From positions 1,178,001 to 1,242,000 of the forward strand of contig WWBZ02000073.1 in the NCBI GenBank assembly GCA_011503125.2: a DNA stretch of 64,000 bases, written 5' to 3'. The notes under the pieces were generated by a model. It was not told the origin of the DNA. It searched no databases and was given only the letters and a program-made list of their open reading frames with translations. Below, one piece after another: positions 11,334 to 22,872 of this stretch (position 1 is the stretch's first letter; the number at the start of each line of letters is the position of its first letter). The stretch comes from Botryosphaeria dothidea. Its lineage: Eukaryota > Ascomycota > Dothideomycetes > Botryosphaeriales > Botryosphaeriaceae. Made by a program: the position numbers and the translations under genes.

Positions 11334-12986
11334 ATCGCCAGTATACCTCTTCTTTGGAGGTGTGAGAGAGTTGGCGCGCTCGCGCGCAGCCAGCGAGATC
11401 TTGCTCTCCTTATTCTTGAGCGACTCGGCCTCGTTCTTGGCCTCTTCCTCGTGGACGGCATCCTGGCCGGGATTGGCCATCTCATACTCAAGAATCTTGA
11501 TGAACTTGTAGAACAAGACTGCCATGATTGCTCCGATGGCCGGTCCGAGCCCTAAGTTGAGGGTCAATGACGGCGCTGCATATGCATGAACGGAAGAACT
11601 TACAGTAGATCCAGTGCTCGGGATCCCACTGGCCATTGACCACGCATGGTCCGAAGCTTCTGGCAGGATTCAAGCTACCACCGGTGTAGTACACGCCAAC
11701 CAGCTCACCGATGAAGAGAGCAAGACCGATACCGACGGGCGCGATGAAGGTTGCCTTGTGCTTCTCCTTGGCAAGCATGAAGATGGTGAAGACAAGTTCG
11801 GCTGTCAAGAAAGCTTCGATGAAGACGCCGCGTGCCCTCGAGGTACCTGGCGAGAGCGTGGTGCGCACATTGAATGGGGTCGGAAACATGACCGAGACGA
11901 TGTAAGAAGCAAAGATACTCCCCACAAGCTGGGAGCCAACTAGAAGGATACCACGAGCAATTCCCATCGCCTTCACCATGACCATGGCGAAAGTGACCTG
12001 CAGTCGTGATTATCAGCTTGGAGTCAGCTGCATGCGCAAGACAATTTACTCACAGCAGGGTTGAATAGTCCACCTGAGATACGGAAGAAGACCCAGACAT
12101 TGACCATGAGAGAGAATGCGAAGATGAGAGCGATGTATAGATAGACGGTAACATCGAAGCCAGTGGACTCGCCTGTGGTGGAGTTCTGTTCGTTATCTTG
12201 CGAGCCAATGTTCGCGACCTGAGTGCCGGCAAAAGCAAAGAACAGAAACATGAAGGTGCCGACAAACTCTCCAAGCGCGGCAACGAAGTCTTGGGCAAGT
12301 CAGCGAAGTGTTGGCACATCGTTATGGGAAAGCTTACGGTTCTTTGCTTCCGAGTTCATCCACCAGATCAGAGGCAGGCGCATGACCTTGCCCACATCCG
12401 AAGGCGGTCCACGAGCACCACCGCCTCCAGGGCTAGTAGGGTATTCGTAGCTACCATCCGAATACTGACGCGGCACCCTAGGGCGAGGAGGGGACGGAGG
12501 GCGGCGAGGCCTGTCGGCGAAGGAGGCGTTGCGATAAGTTAGTGGGCCTGAGCCAGGGTACTCTCTCACAGAGCGGCCACTGGCAGTTCCATGGCGACGA
12601 AGAGGTGTGTCGTCTTCATAGTCGTAGTAAGGCGTACGCTCAGGACCATTGTAATCCGGATAGTAGTACTCTTCATTGAGTCTGCGCTTGCTGGGGGTGC
12701 TCCGCCAACCATGCTCAGCACGAGGGTCTGCCAGAGGACCCCAGCGCTGGATAGCATTTGGGGGGCGAGGAGTGCTGAAGGAGTTCTGGTGAGAGAAGAT
12801 GTCTGAGGCCGATTCGATTTCGGGGACGGCAGTGGAGGTGGGCAGTTGTTCAGTGCTGGTCCTTGGCGGAGGGGACTTCATGGGGGCCATATCCGGCATC
12901 TCACTTGACGGACGCTTCACGATGCGTCCATCCGGAGTCTTCTCACCATAGTAGCTTGGGAGGGCTGCTTGCTGTTCTTGAGACAT
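11115..12986 (-). CDS. Aquaporin (MIP family) with possible stop-codon-readthrough extension
   Basis: Four exons, 12986-12338, 12289-12054, 11997-11604 and 11551-11331, are joined over introns of 48, 56 and 52 nt and give 499 residues ending at TGA (11333-11331). The first about 210 residues are Pro/Arg/Tyr-rich and cytosolic. A six-helix MIP core follows, with FNPAV (N292) and SLNPARSFGP (N404), the two pore NPA motifs, so a plasma-membrane water channel or related facilitator is expected. After the TGA the same frame stays open for 71 codons to TAG at 11117-11115. It encodes a charged tail with RFGHMFDEEQ and an (NG)n run. The stop context is TGA CTA, a known leaky context. The coordinates include the extension; without readthrough the CDS ends at 11331. 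The alternative of a 66-nt in-frame intron removing the TGA needs a poor GAG acceptor. Core assignment is near certain. Confidence 0.93.
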
Positions 12987-14263
12987 GATGATGACATAAG
13001 AAGAAGAGTACCTGAAGGGAGTACGTCTCACACCAAGGGCATGCAGGAAAAGAATAAGAGGATGCGCGGAGGACCCTTAAAGGTTTTATGAATGGAGCAG
13101 CCGTCTAAATAACTTCCCAGTCGGTGGCAGGGCAGCGTCATGGAGCTTTCTCCGCGCCGCAAACCCTTACGCTCCGATTATCCCGAGTTCATGTCGGCAC
13201 GCGTGTTGGCTTGGCGGCTTACTGCTCCCTTGCGACTGCTCCATGCCGCCTCCGATCATACGAAGGCGGCGGTTTCATTACGATCGCGACCAAAAGAGAT
13301 GAGATCTTCAGGCGGGAGGGGCAGGAGCATGCTGGATTGGGGCCCTGCAAAAAGGGGTATGCCCTCCAACTCCGAGCCACGGCGTGGGGATCCAGGGTTC
13401 TCCGGAGAAGCATAGGCCGGGTTGTTGGACGAGGTGATGCTGATCTTCGCAGGGCCCAGTAGCGCGGATTACGCGAGGCTAGCATGCGCGGTTGAAACTC
13501 ACCACTGCAGCTGTGTCACATCCTTGTCAGAGCGTCCCGTCCGTCGACACTGACTGGCTCGCAACGCTCTTGGCGCCACACGTGACCGGGAGAGGCAGGC
13601 CCATCCATGGACTTCGCACTCTGCAGTCGGCGGCTCACTGGGCGGAGCTCGGCGGAACACGAGACACAAGAAACGGGCGTCTCGGACTGGGAGCAAAGGG
13701 ATCGGATGACGTGCGGTAGATCCTGCGGCTGCCGAGGACACCGCTGCCAACTCGACCGCCAATGACCTCATCGAGCACTGCCTCTGAAAAGGGTCTGCTT
13801 GAGCGTTTCGACGTTGAATTCGGCTCTCTGAACTATGCGAACCATAGTCGACCTTGTAAGGCCCGGTTTCAGTGTTCCTGAAAAAGACTGCGTCTGGCCC
13901 CGCCGACGTAATTAGGCCGATGTCAATGCCAGCCCGCCGTCGCCGATAGACTGCAGACACCCTCGTCCCTGCCTGCAGCCTCTTTGCAGTATCTCCAACG
14001 GCTGCGAGTCACGGCACCGCCCGTGTGACGAAAAGGCGGTGCGGATGGCGAGCGCTGCTCACTGAGGGTACTGCAGCCGACGGTTAGCGCCAACAGCTTT
14101 CAACACGCATACCTTCTCGAAGCATTCGTCCGGACGCAGGTGTATTGCGTTTCCCGTGACGAAGCCATCCGGGCGAATGCTTCGACTCCCCATAGCAATC
14201 AATCTGATTCTTCTTGCTTGCGGCGCTAACCGTCGGCCGTAGCACCGCTCTGCACTCACCAGC
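12987..14263. other. Aquaporin upstream region with a MITE at its far end
   Basis: This interval holds the aquaporin promoter and the 3' flank of the STB6-like gene. Open frames of 75-153 codons overlap on both strands and are not convincing. MITE copy A occupies 14062-14252. Confidence 0.5.
14062..14252. mobile_element. MITE copy A (about 191 bp), best-preserved subterminal inverted repeats
   Basis: A perfect 16-nt inverted pair, GCCGACGGTTAGCGCC at 14076-14091 and its complement at 14222-14237, sits just inside imperfect termini (CTGAGGGTACTGCA; reverse of the right end CAGAGCGGTGCTAC). An inner inverted pair, GAAGCATTCGTCCGG and CCGGGCGAATGCTTC, could fold the whole element into a hairpin. 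CA lies outside both ends. The right end is only about 12 bp from the stop codon of the STB6-like gene, so the element probably lies in that transcript's 3' UTR. No coding capacity. Confidence 0.8.
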
Positions 14264-16962
14264 TTACGTCTCCACCTTTGTTTTTTCTCCCCCACCAGCC
14301 ACGCGTCTGTATATCCAGCCCAGCCATCCTTCTTTCGGCTGGCATTCGTCCTCGAGAATGCGGATCATGTCCTCGACCACGCGGACCTGCCTCTCAAATT
14401 CCGTCACGCCGTCTTCAACGTCTTCGACCTTGCCACGCAAGGCGTTGACTTCGTATTCGAGTTTTGCCCCAAGGGTCTCGATGTCTTTGATTGAGTCCTG
14501 CAGTGCTGCCCGCTCCTGCGAGATGATTTCTTTTGATTCCTCCCGAAGCGAGTTGTACTCGTCGAGTCGTGGGTAGTAGATCTCTTCCAGTTCTTGCTGG
14601 TCATGTTCCGCCTCCACATTTAACTCTTGGACGTGATTGATCGTGCCCTCCACCCAGGCGTTGACCACGTTGCCCAAACGCGTGAGGCGCTCACCGTTAA
14701 GGCGCGCTTCTTCAGCGGCAAGCTGCTCGTACGCTAGCTGTTTTGTGGGATCCGTCGTATCGGCTAGATCGGCCTCCGGATCGTGCGTGACGTCTTGCCA
14801 CCTGAAGAGGCTCTCTTCGGCAATGCTGAGCGATAGCCGGCGCGGCCAACGCTCGTCACTTCGATTTTCAAAACTGCGGCGGGTAATAAAATTGGAGAAG
14901 CTGTTAGTGCGGCGGAGCAAGGCTCCCGGCTCGAACTGCGCATTGGCCTCGAACAACGTATCCAAGTCAATTCCGCGGTAGATGGACCCTGCTATTGAAT
15001 CTTCCGCCATATCCGTCCGTGACAGGGCCCTTCCTTCATTCGTCAGGATTGCACCAAGCTCTGGCTGCTCGTCACCACGAGGTAAATTGTCTTTACTTTG
15101 GAAGGCCGTGGCTGGCTGCGAGTCCTGAGGCGTTTCCGACAGAATTTTGGTGAACTGAGCCTGCTGTTTCCTCAATTTGTCGTTGACTGTCTCCTCAGCT
15201 GCACTAGACATTTCCATGGATTCTCGGGGACTCGGCTCTGGTGGGTACTGTGTGTGGTCCTCTGCAGTGCTAGACTGTCGCAGAGCATTTTCGCTTCGGT
15301 CATTTCCTGAAAGAACTGCATCGTTTTCGACTCTTGAGTGTTTGTGCTGATGGCTTCGAAGTCCCACGGCATCTTTGATACGCCCTCCAATTCCACTGCG
15401 AGCATCGCCAAGCTTTCCCGTAGCTCTTTTGATACGAGATTCTTTATCGTCAGGGGAATACTTGTCGATCGATGTTCCCGTCTCGCGTTTCCGTAATCCG
15501 GCAATTTCTGAAGTGGTGGTGTCTCTGTGTTGGATGGGTGGAGGGTCCAGGTCGTCTTCATGTTTGGATTCCTTGCGATTCGCCTTTGAATCCTCGTCTG
15601 GTAGTCTGTTGAACATATTTCCGTGGTGTTTCCTAGGCTTTCCATACCACAGCCACTTGGACCGCTCTCCGTGAACGAGTTGAACAAATCTTTCAATGTC
15701 GACAGTCTCAACTTCAGCGATCCCCGCCTTGTCCCGTCCACCAACAATGTCCATCACCATTTCTCCGCCTTTTCCACTCAATTCTGCAACAGTAGACTTG
15801 ACTGCTTTGGGAACAGTCCAGCCCTCTCCACTTGCGGTTTTGGCTGTAGCACGGTGCAGGAGGCCTAGAGTCTTTCGATCCAGGCGGCGAGTCTTCTGAA
15901 CACGTTGTGACTTCTGGAAGTATGCAATGCCTCGTTTTGTGCTCTCCACATCGAAGACGTCTTTGCCGATTGGGGCTCCGTAAGCATTGAGGCGGTTACG
16001 TGCACCCATCAGTGTGCCCAGCAAAGCGGCCACCGTAGTGGGACCCAGGATTCCATCGTGAGGCTCAATGCTGTAGTACTCGTTTCCGATTTCGACCCAC
16101 CAATCATTCACAGCCTTTTCGGTTACGTCGCAAAGCAGTCCGTCCGCGTATTCGGGTTCCAGCTTACCAAAAAGCACCAGCGCTACCTGACATAGTTTCA
16201 CAAGTTCGATGACAGCGCCGGAGAGAGGTATTTTCTCACTGGTTCGGTACAGCTGGTGGAACTTGTATTCGGTTGCACCACTGGGAGGAGCAAGCGTAAT
16301 GCCAACTCTGCCAGAGCATCCAAGTCTCTTTAAATTCTCATTGACGAAGAAAGATTCCCGATGTTTTCTGACATCTCCACCTGGAACAGGTATTACGGTC
16401 AACGAGGAAGGAAATGCACTGAGGTTGGTGATCATGAGGGTGCCAAGAGGAGTGTCTCGGGAACGGGCATGGTATTGACTCAAAGCCTTGAAGTATATGC
16501 GGAGACGGGCGGACCAGGCTTTCTCGTCGGTAGGTACACTGAGCACACCCGCGACTACTTTGTGGGAGGGATCGCCAGTATAGGTGGTGATAACGAAGGT
16601 CGGGTGGGTGCGCGAGCAGGCCCACTGCTCTACAATGTAGCATTCGTAACCTTCGAGAACTCGCCGACGGTCGAGGACTATGGTAGAAGGATCCTCCTCG
16701 AGGTATCTGCGCACGTTAATACCAGCAAGCGACTCCGAGAGCTATCTTCTTGCCTAAATGCTACGCTGTCCGTCAAGACGAAGCGCTGGTGGCCAGCCTG
16801 GAGGGACCCCCTTGGGGGCTGTTCGGCGGGCTGGCCACCTTCAGTGTTGTCGCGGCGGGCATCCAAGGAGGCACGCGGCTCCGCATCTTTTGAAATAGGC
16901 CCAGCCTGGGGAACTGTAGGAGCACCGTCGTGGTGTTCGAGCTCGAGAGCGTTTCGCGGCAT
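14264..16962 (-). CDS. STB6-like protein (Sin3-binding STB2/STB6 family)
   Basis: Two exons, 16962-16754 and 16706-14264, encode 883 residues. The 47-nt intron is GC-AG (AG|GCAAG...TTAAC...GCAG). Splicing restores VAFRYLEEDP, the expected start of the conserved domain; the unspliced frame loses it. The ATG sits in a strong GCCGCCGCCATG context. The conserved N-terminal domain runs to about residue 425 (YECYIVEQWACSRTHPTF, LKRLGCSGRVGITLAPP, PHDGILGPTTVAALLG, SKWLWYGKPRK). A charged, disordered middle follows, then a coiled coil (about 740-855) and the tail GWLGWIYRRV. Yeast STB2/STB6 were found as Sin3-binding proteins; the biochemical role in filamentous fungi is not established. It is divergent from RMD5 with 465 bp between start codons. 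Confidence 0.9.
16707..16753 (-). other. GC-AG intron
   Basis: The 47-nt intron starts GCAAGA and ends TGCGCAG with a TTAAC branch-like site about 12 nt before the end. It is the only intron that links the STB6-like exons in the conserved frame (VAF-RYLEED). GC donors followed by AAG are the known minority class of U2 introns. Confidence 0.8.
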
Positions 16963-17427
16963 GGCGGCGGCGGCGGCCTCGGGGGAGAGTTGGTTGATTT
17001 TAAGAGCTCGGCAGGCTCAGGAGTGCGCACGGTAGCAGCGGCGAAGGCGTGTCCAAACGTGCGTCTCCATGGTGACACAGCGATGAGCAGGCCAGTGCGG
17101 ACGGGCAGGTCGTCCAGGGGTCTTTGTTGCTTGAGCGGAAGGGGGAGTCGCGATGTCAGGCGTCGGCGGGCAGCTGCTGTGTGTCTGTCGCGGCGCGCGC
17201 GTCCCCGGTCCCCGCAACGTCACAATCCCGGTCACAAGCTCTCGCCATTCCCCTTCAGTTGCCGCTCAACACCATGACCTACCGCTGAACATGGCAACAG
17301 CCCATGTGACGCCATCCTTCCCAGCTGATTACAACGCGCCCGAGCAGCCCCCGCTGCTTCTATTCGCCGTTTCTCTCGCTGCACCGTGCCGTCCCTGAGC
17401 CGCGCCGCCGCCACGCCCCACGCCGCC
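16963..17427. promoter_or_regulatory. Bidirectional promoter between STB6-like gene and RMD5
   Basis: The 465 bp separate two divergent start codons, both in GCCGCC(A)TG-type contexts. The region is GC-rich. No TATA box or named operator was recognised. Confidence 0.55.
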
Positions 17428-18845
17428 ATGGACTCGCTGAAGACCGAGCACGAGAAGCTCCAGAAGAAGGGCAACCTGAACAAGAGCATCAATGATGTCC
17501 AGAAAACCATCGATCTGCTGCTCAAGGCCCGCGCCCAGGTCGCTGAAAGTGCGTTCGCCCTCTGCCAACCTGCCTCCGTCCATATCTAATCCGCCGTACA
17601 GATCCGGCGTCGGCTCAGATGACGCTGGCGAAACTTCAGGCCCCCGCCAAGCACTCGTTCGAAAAAGTCAACGAGGATCTGAAAGAGGTTCACCAAGCTC
17701 TCGGCAAGTATGGTAAAGCTCTCGACAAGGTACACCATCTCAGATCGGGCCTACTTGGAGAAGGCGCGCGCTCACAGCATAGCAGAAATTCAAAGATAAG
17801 CCGTTGCCAGACGCCGGTAACGATGCTCTCTCCGCTCATCCCTCCCTGGTGAACCGCGCCATAGCCATGCACCTCCTCCGCGAAGGTCAGTTCGGTGTCG
17901 CCTCAACATTTATCGATGAATCCAAAGCCCGTCCGCCGAATCCCTCATCCACTGCGAACAACGCCCAGTCCTACACTGTCGAGCAATGGGAGAAAGCATT
18001 CACAAGCGGACAAATGGACAGTGGCGCGTTGCAGCAGCAGTTTGCCGAGATGTACCATATCCTGCATGAATTGAAGCAACAGCAGAACCTCCAGCCGGCT
18101 ATTGCATGGAGCCGGAATCACAGCGCGCAACTGGAGGCGCGTGGAAGCAATTTGGAGTTCGAGCTCTGCAGGTTGCAATATGTGTGCCTCTTTATGGGTC
18201 ACGCACTGGATGGATCTATCTCCGACCCTGACCAGGGTCCGCTGCGAGCGTGGGCCTATGCTAGGAGCGAGTTTGGTGCTTTCCAGTCCCGGTATTCACG
18301 GGAAATCCAGCAGCTTATTGGTGCGATGGCTTTTTGGGAGAACATGGGCGAATCACCGTACAAGCGGACATTCTACAATGAGCATGCCTTTGAGGAGGTT
18401 GCCAGTTCCTTCACTCGGGAGTTCTGCTCACTCCTTGGCCTCTCAGCCGACTCACCACTTTACATTGCTGCTACCGCCGGCGCCATTGCACTCCCAACAC
18501 TGCTGAAACTGCAGAGTATCATGAGGGAGAAGAAGACGGAATGGACGTCACAGAACGAACTGCCGGTAAGTCAGCTGCGCATATCACACGGTTACACAGA
18601 ACGTCGTTTAGTCCTAACAGGAGCAGGTGGAAATCCCCCTGCCACCCTCGTACTACTTCCACTCCATCTTCGTATGCCCAGTCTCCAAAGAACAAACAAC
18701 AGACCAGAACCCTCCGATGATGATGCCGTGCGGTCACGTCATCGCCAAGGAGTCGTTGGACAGGATCAGCAAAGGCGCAAGGTTCAAGTGCCCGTACTGC
18801 CCGGGTGAGAGCCATCCAAGAGATGCGAAGAAGGTGTTCTTGTAG
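17428..18845 (+). CDS. RMD5: GID complex RING-type E3 subunit Rmd5/Gid2
   Basis: Four exons, 17428-17548, 17602-17729, 17786-18565 and 18627-18845, encode 415 residues. The N-terminus ([33 protein letters not shown]) and helical [20 protein letters not shown] match Rmd5. A LisH motif lies at about 100-126, CTLH/CRA at about 165-330, and a degenerate RING at about 360-400 (CPVSKEQ, PCGHVI, CPYC), ending AKKVFL. Rmd5 is a catalytic RING subunit of the GID/CTLH ubiquitin ligase, which in yeast marks gluconeogenic enzymes such as fructose-1,6-bisphosphatase for degradation. The last two introns have tandem AG acceptors (TAGCAG; CAGGAGCAG). The downstream AG was chosen in both cases: it gives KKFKDK and LPVEIPLPP, and in the last intron it also lies at a normal distance from the CTAAC branch site. 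Confidence 0.94.
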
Positions 18846-20935
18846 GCTGTGTCACGGGACGCTAGCCTGCGACTCTGCATGCATCGGCGTATGGCGTGAC
18901 CAGAAGATGCATACACTTACAGTGGCGTTTACATTGAAGAGACGTTGGCGTAGCTTGGGATTAGGATGCTAGGAAATGATGATTGGGCAACGGCGCTCGG
19001 TGGGTTATTCCATTTTCTTTCTGCTATTCAGAGTTACACAGTGAAACAATGAGTAAACTTTCCTCTACTTCCTTTTTCGGTTTCTGTCCTTCATGCTCTA
19101 TCCGTTTCTTTTTCCGTCCGATGGCGAAGGTCTACGGCGCCACGCGGCATGCCGTAGATGCAGCGTAATCCGTGGCAAGTATCCTGAGGCTATGCCTTCG
19201 ATCCGCCTGCTGAATGCACTGTTATCAGTGGAGGTGGAGCTGTCAACCCTCAGCGGATATTCAAGAGCTCCGAATGGCCGCCTTGCAATTACCAGCCGCT
19301 CGACGAAACCGGGCAGATTTTGACTCGCGTCGATTTGATTCAGCCCTCTGACATCCGGGAAGTTCTCGGGCTGTTGTCAGCCACTGAACCCTCAGCAAGC
19401 GCTTCCCGGTAAGGCTACAACCCAGATCCCGGGAAGAGCCGCGCTTCGCCATCCAGAGCTCTGGGCACACGTCGCAGTGCCTTCTTTTCCAGCCTCCAGG
19501 TCATGTTTGCTGGGGGTACCCAGTTGGCGGGCGCCAGAGAGAGACGAGAGAGAAAACTCAAGCAAACGGGATCAACATGTTCACCGCGCAGGCGTCTGCA
19601 CCCCTGTTCCCTGCCTCTCCGCCGGCGGCCATGGCGCCTTGGTGGGCGGTGGCAACCCAATACCGACATCGTGGATGCTGACAGTGATCGTGCGACTCGT
19701 TTCGCTCTCCACATGGTGCTTCCTGATTTAGAATTTTCACGTGCCCTTCTCCTTCATACACGACGCACCGTCCTGCTACGAAATAGAATCCTGAGATCGC
19801 ATATGCTTACCGCCCAAACACGCGCTGCCTGCGCCAAGGTTCGGTAAGTTGCTCAAGACAGCGTGCGCCTCGCCGCATGAAAACTCGTAGATGATAAGGC
19901 TGCTGCTGTTGTTAGGGGATCCTTCGACGTGATTGAAAAAAGGACCTTGGGCATCATCGTTTCCCTCGTCCATTTTTGGACCCTTCCTTTCGTTTTACTT
20001 GATGCTGTGATGCGGCAGAGTTTCTTGGAAGACGGCCCTGCTTTGCACGCCGTGGCCCGGCCACAAGTACGAGGCCCGCCCTGGACCCGAGGATGTGCCT
20101 TCCACCACGGTTCCGTGTCGGTTCGTGTTTCGAAGTCAGGCGGGCGGTAATGTGGCTAGACGTGTATGTGCCGCGATTTCCGTGGTTGAGGTGGTTGGAG
20201 GGTGCGGTGGGGGTGTTCCTCGCCGTTGACGCTGCATTCGACGTGGCGGGCTTGTGGGAAGGGGAGAGGCGGGGGCAGAAGGAGAGATCGGTCTAGCTTT
20301 TCGGCTTTGGGCTTCACCGTGGGCAAACCGCAGGGCGTGGTATGTATGAACCTTACTCATGGTTTTGGTGCACATGATTGTTCCATTTACGTTTGGTGAT
20401 GTATGTACAGAGGGTTGATGCAGCCGCCTGTTAGCGCCGAATGCGACAGAGACCAGATTGACTGCTATGGGAGTCGGGGCACTTTCCCGGACGCACTTGT
20501 ATTGTGTTTCTGGGGGCACAGCTATGTAGAAAAATACTTCTACTCCGCATGTCAGCCTTACTCTGACACGTTCTTTGAGACTATCGCATTAAATCCTGCG
20601 GTCGGTAATATCCTATGCCCAAGGGCAGTAGCTACTCTCACAGTAGCGCGAGTGTGTGGTTCTTTAGCTTCCGTTCTCTCAAGAACCTTCAACTTCCAAA
20701 AGTCCATCTCAAGGTGCGCTCCTGTGTTTTACCTGTCCAAAGTCATGTCTACTTCACACAAGCCAGATACAATTTCAATAATCTCTTCTCATCTCCTCCT
20801 GGTATCCGCACCAAGCTCTCGCGCGACAATGAATCCTACCCGCACAGCCATTCCAATCTCTAGACGAGAGTGAATCGAGACCAAGAACTCCGGGCTCTCG
20901 AGAGCACTGTACCATCTCTGGTGTTACTGTTCGCT
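18846..20935. other. Intergenic region, 2.1 kb, with one MITE copy
   Basis: The interval lies between the convergent 3' ends of RMD5 and a hypothetical gene. No credible gene was found. MITE copy E lies at 20406 to about 20613. Confidence 0.5.
20406..20613. mobile_element. MITE copy E, partly degraded
   Basis: The left end CAGAGGGTTGATGCAGCCGCCTGTTAGCGCC matches the other copies and is preceded by TA. The interior AGATTGACTGCTATGGGAGTCGG is the reverse complement of a segment of copy A, while CGGACGCACTTGTATTGTGTTTC matches copy A in the forward sense, as expected for a palindromic element. The right half is altered mainly by C-to-T-type changes (ATACTTCTACTCC for AATGCTTCGACTCC), and the right end is only approximate. 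Confidence 0.6.
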
Positions 20936-21589
20936 CTATGCGCACCGCAAGATCCGACGAACGCAGCGTGCAAACCTTCTGCGCTGCGAAACCTTGCGCG
21001 AGTGCCGATGAGCTGACTGCCGTCCCGAAGCGGTGCTCTGTAAGACTGAAGATCCCTTTTCGCTAGACTGTTTGAAATCCAACGTCGGCTCCGGTAGACG
21101 AGAGGGCACTTGGCTGTTGGTGTCCGGTGTAGCAGGAGCAGCGGTGTCTCGCTCCGTACCGGGATGCAGGCCAAGCTCTTCCAGAACGGAGTTTGAGGCA
21201 AGGCCATTCTGAATGAGGTCGTCGCGTACAGCGGCGGCGAATCCCGGGTCAAGGAGGCTGCCAGCAGCAATGATCTCTCTTGTACAGTCGGCAATGTGGC
21301 GGGTCTCTTCGGTCATGATCGTCATGCGGCCTTCGGGGGTCCATGGATCAAGTTGTCTTGCAGATGTGTCGTCCGGTTTAAACTCTTGGGAATGGCTTGT
21401 GTCGGAGTCGGTGGTGCTGGAGTGCGCGTCAGCGTCGCAGTGACGTTTGCGGCGGAGCTTGATTCTCATCGTGGATGGTTCCTCGTGTCGTGAAGGTGGA
21501 GAAGACAAGAGCGTGCTGGGACTGTGAGATGATTTACGGGTCCCAGTGAGAAACTTGTCTTGCTTGGGGCAAGAATACGTTGACCGCAT
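20936..21589 (-). CDS. Hypothetical protein, 217 residues
   Basis: This is a single open frame with no family recognised. The middle (about 90-140) is mildly acidic and predicted helical (EETRHIADCTREIIAAG, AAAVRDDLIQNGLASNSVLE). The ends are basic and disordered, with an Arg-rich C-terminus (RRRFARCVRRILR). An alternative start is the Met at residue 41 (21469-21467), which begins MRIKLRRKRH. The neighbours are an intergenic MITE on one side and AT-rich DNA on the other, and give no functional clue. Amino-acid composition looks coding, but a chance frame cannot be excluded. Confidence 0.5.
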   Translation of the reverse strand: MRSTYSCPKQDKFLTGTRKSSHSPSTLLSSPPSRHEEPSTMRIKLRRKRHCDADAHSSTTDSDTSHSQEFKPDDTSARQLDPWTPEGRMTIMTEETRHIADCTREIIAAGSLLDPGFAAAVRDDLIQNGLASNSVLEELGLHPGTERDTAAPATPDTNSQVPSRLPEPTLDFKQSSEKGSSVLQSTASGRQSAHRHSRKVSQRRRFARCVRRILRCA

Positions 21590-22872
21590 TCAGCGTTCCA
21601 GCCATGGAAGGCAGTGGATTGCCCTCGACTGCAACAGTAATCACGGACACGTCGGCGACCGCTCTCTCTCTCTCATAGTGGATCTCAAGGATCTCACTTG
21701 CCTAATGACACAGACACAAAGACTACCGTGCGAGTTCCGTGTCCCGCCGTTCCTTCAAGAGCTTGTCTGGACTATGGGCATATTTCCATCTTGGCGAAGG
21801 ACCGCTGCGCTGTCACATCGGCCTGGTGCCCTCACGAGAGTCCGCTCTACTTCTTAAAGCCTGTATGTATCACTTTTAGGACTTACACGCTGAGAAGCAT
21901 CTGTTACAAATAACCAATCCGAACGGGTTCGGACTTGTTCGGGGAGTCACTTCGCGCGGCTGCTCCCGTTTCCGCCACCAAACCCACACTTCAATCACAT
22001 ATATTTGTTATCACAAAGCATCCAGAGACAATGCTGAGTTTTATCAATGATCCCCCCATGATGTTATTCATCAGTGTACGCACATAGGTATGACTTATCA
22101 GGTGCTCTTCATATTGGCATCCACGGCTTTCTTGAACAAAGGAGCAGATCTTGAATTCTAGAACTCACCGCCAAAGAAGTCTAGAGTCTGAAACGGCTTT
22201 CGGGAATATCGCCTTAAAAGACTAGGTAGAAATCGAATGGACATCGTTTACAAATTTAATTTTGCTCCAAAGACGCGACCCATCAACATGTTGATCTTCT
22301 ACCAACGAGAATAGCATAATACGAAGATTATACAATGCCAAACACTTGATGCTGTGACAGGGCCTGTGGAAATATGTATTTAACTGCGGAAGCAGGGCAT
22401 TGGGAGGGATTTTCACTGGTGGGTTATTATGATGATAATGCCCAGGAGTCGCCACGAATGACACTGACGTTTCCGAAAATAAGGTAGTTGTCTATGTTTC
22501 TTGTGGTTAGCGCGAGATATATTTCTGAGGACAGAGCAGAGCTGGTCACGCTGCGCCAGAAAGACCAGCCTCTACAAGGCTAGTATTGCAAAAGCAAAGG
22601 CGAACGCATGGAGAGTTGAAGCATTCATCGGGTTACAAATAGTCAGGGAATCTACTACATTCAAGTCTCCGCGAATGTCTCGACTCCTCACAGCAGAGAT
22701 ATACTGTGATAATTGTAAAACAGACCTTGTCAACGTGCGCACGGTATCATTCCGCTGGGTGTTCATAAAAGGGTACGGTAGACGCTGGGAAGGCTGATAA
22801 TTAATCACAGGAAACGAAGCTGGTCTGTTTGAAGATTCCTCTGTGATACGGAAAGCAGGTCTGTTCTACATC
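21590..22872. other. Intergenic AT-rich region, 1.3 kb
   Basis: No gene is recognised. A single-arm match to the MITE family (GGTTAGCGCGAG near 22507 and GGAGAGTTGAAGCATTCATCGGG near 22610) suggests a decayed copy at roughly 22500-22640. Confidence 0.45.

Noticed and set aside
11306..11339. 34-nt GTATAC...GAAG intron removing the aquaporin stop
   Set aside because: Too short for a fungal intron and not a multiple of three, so it would destroy the downstream frame.
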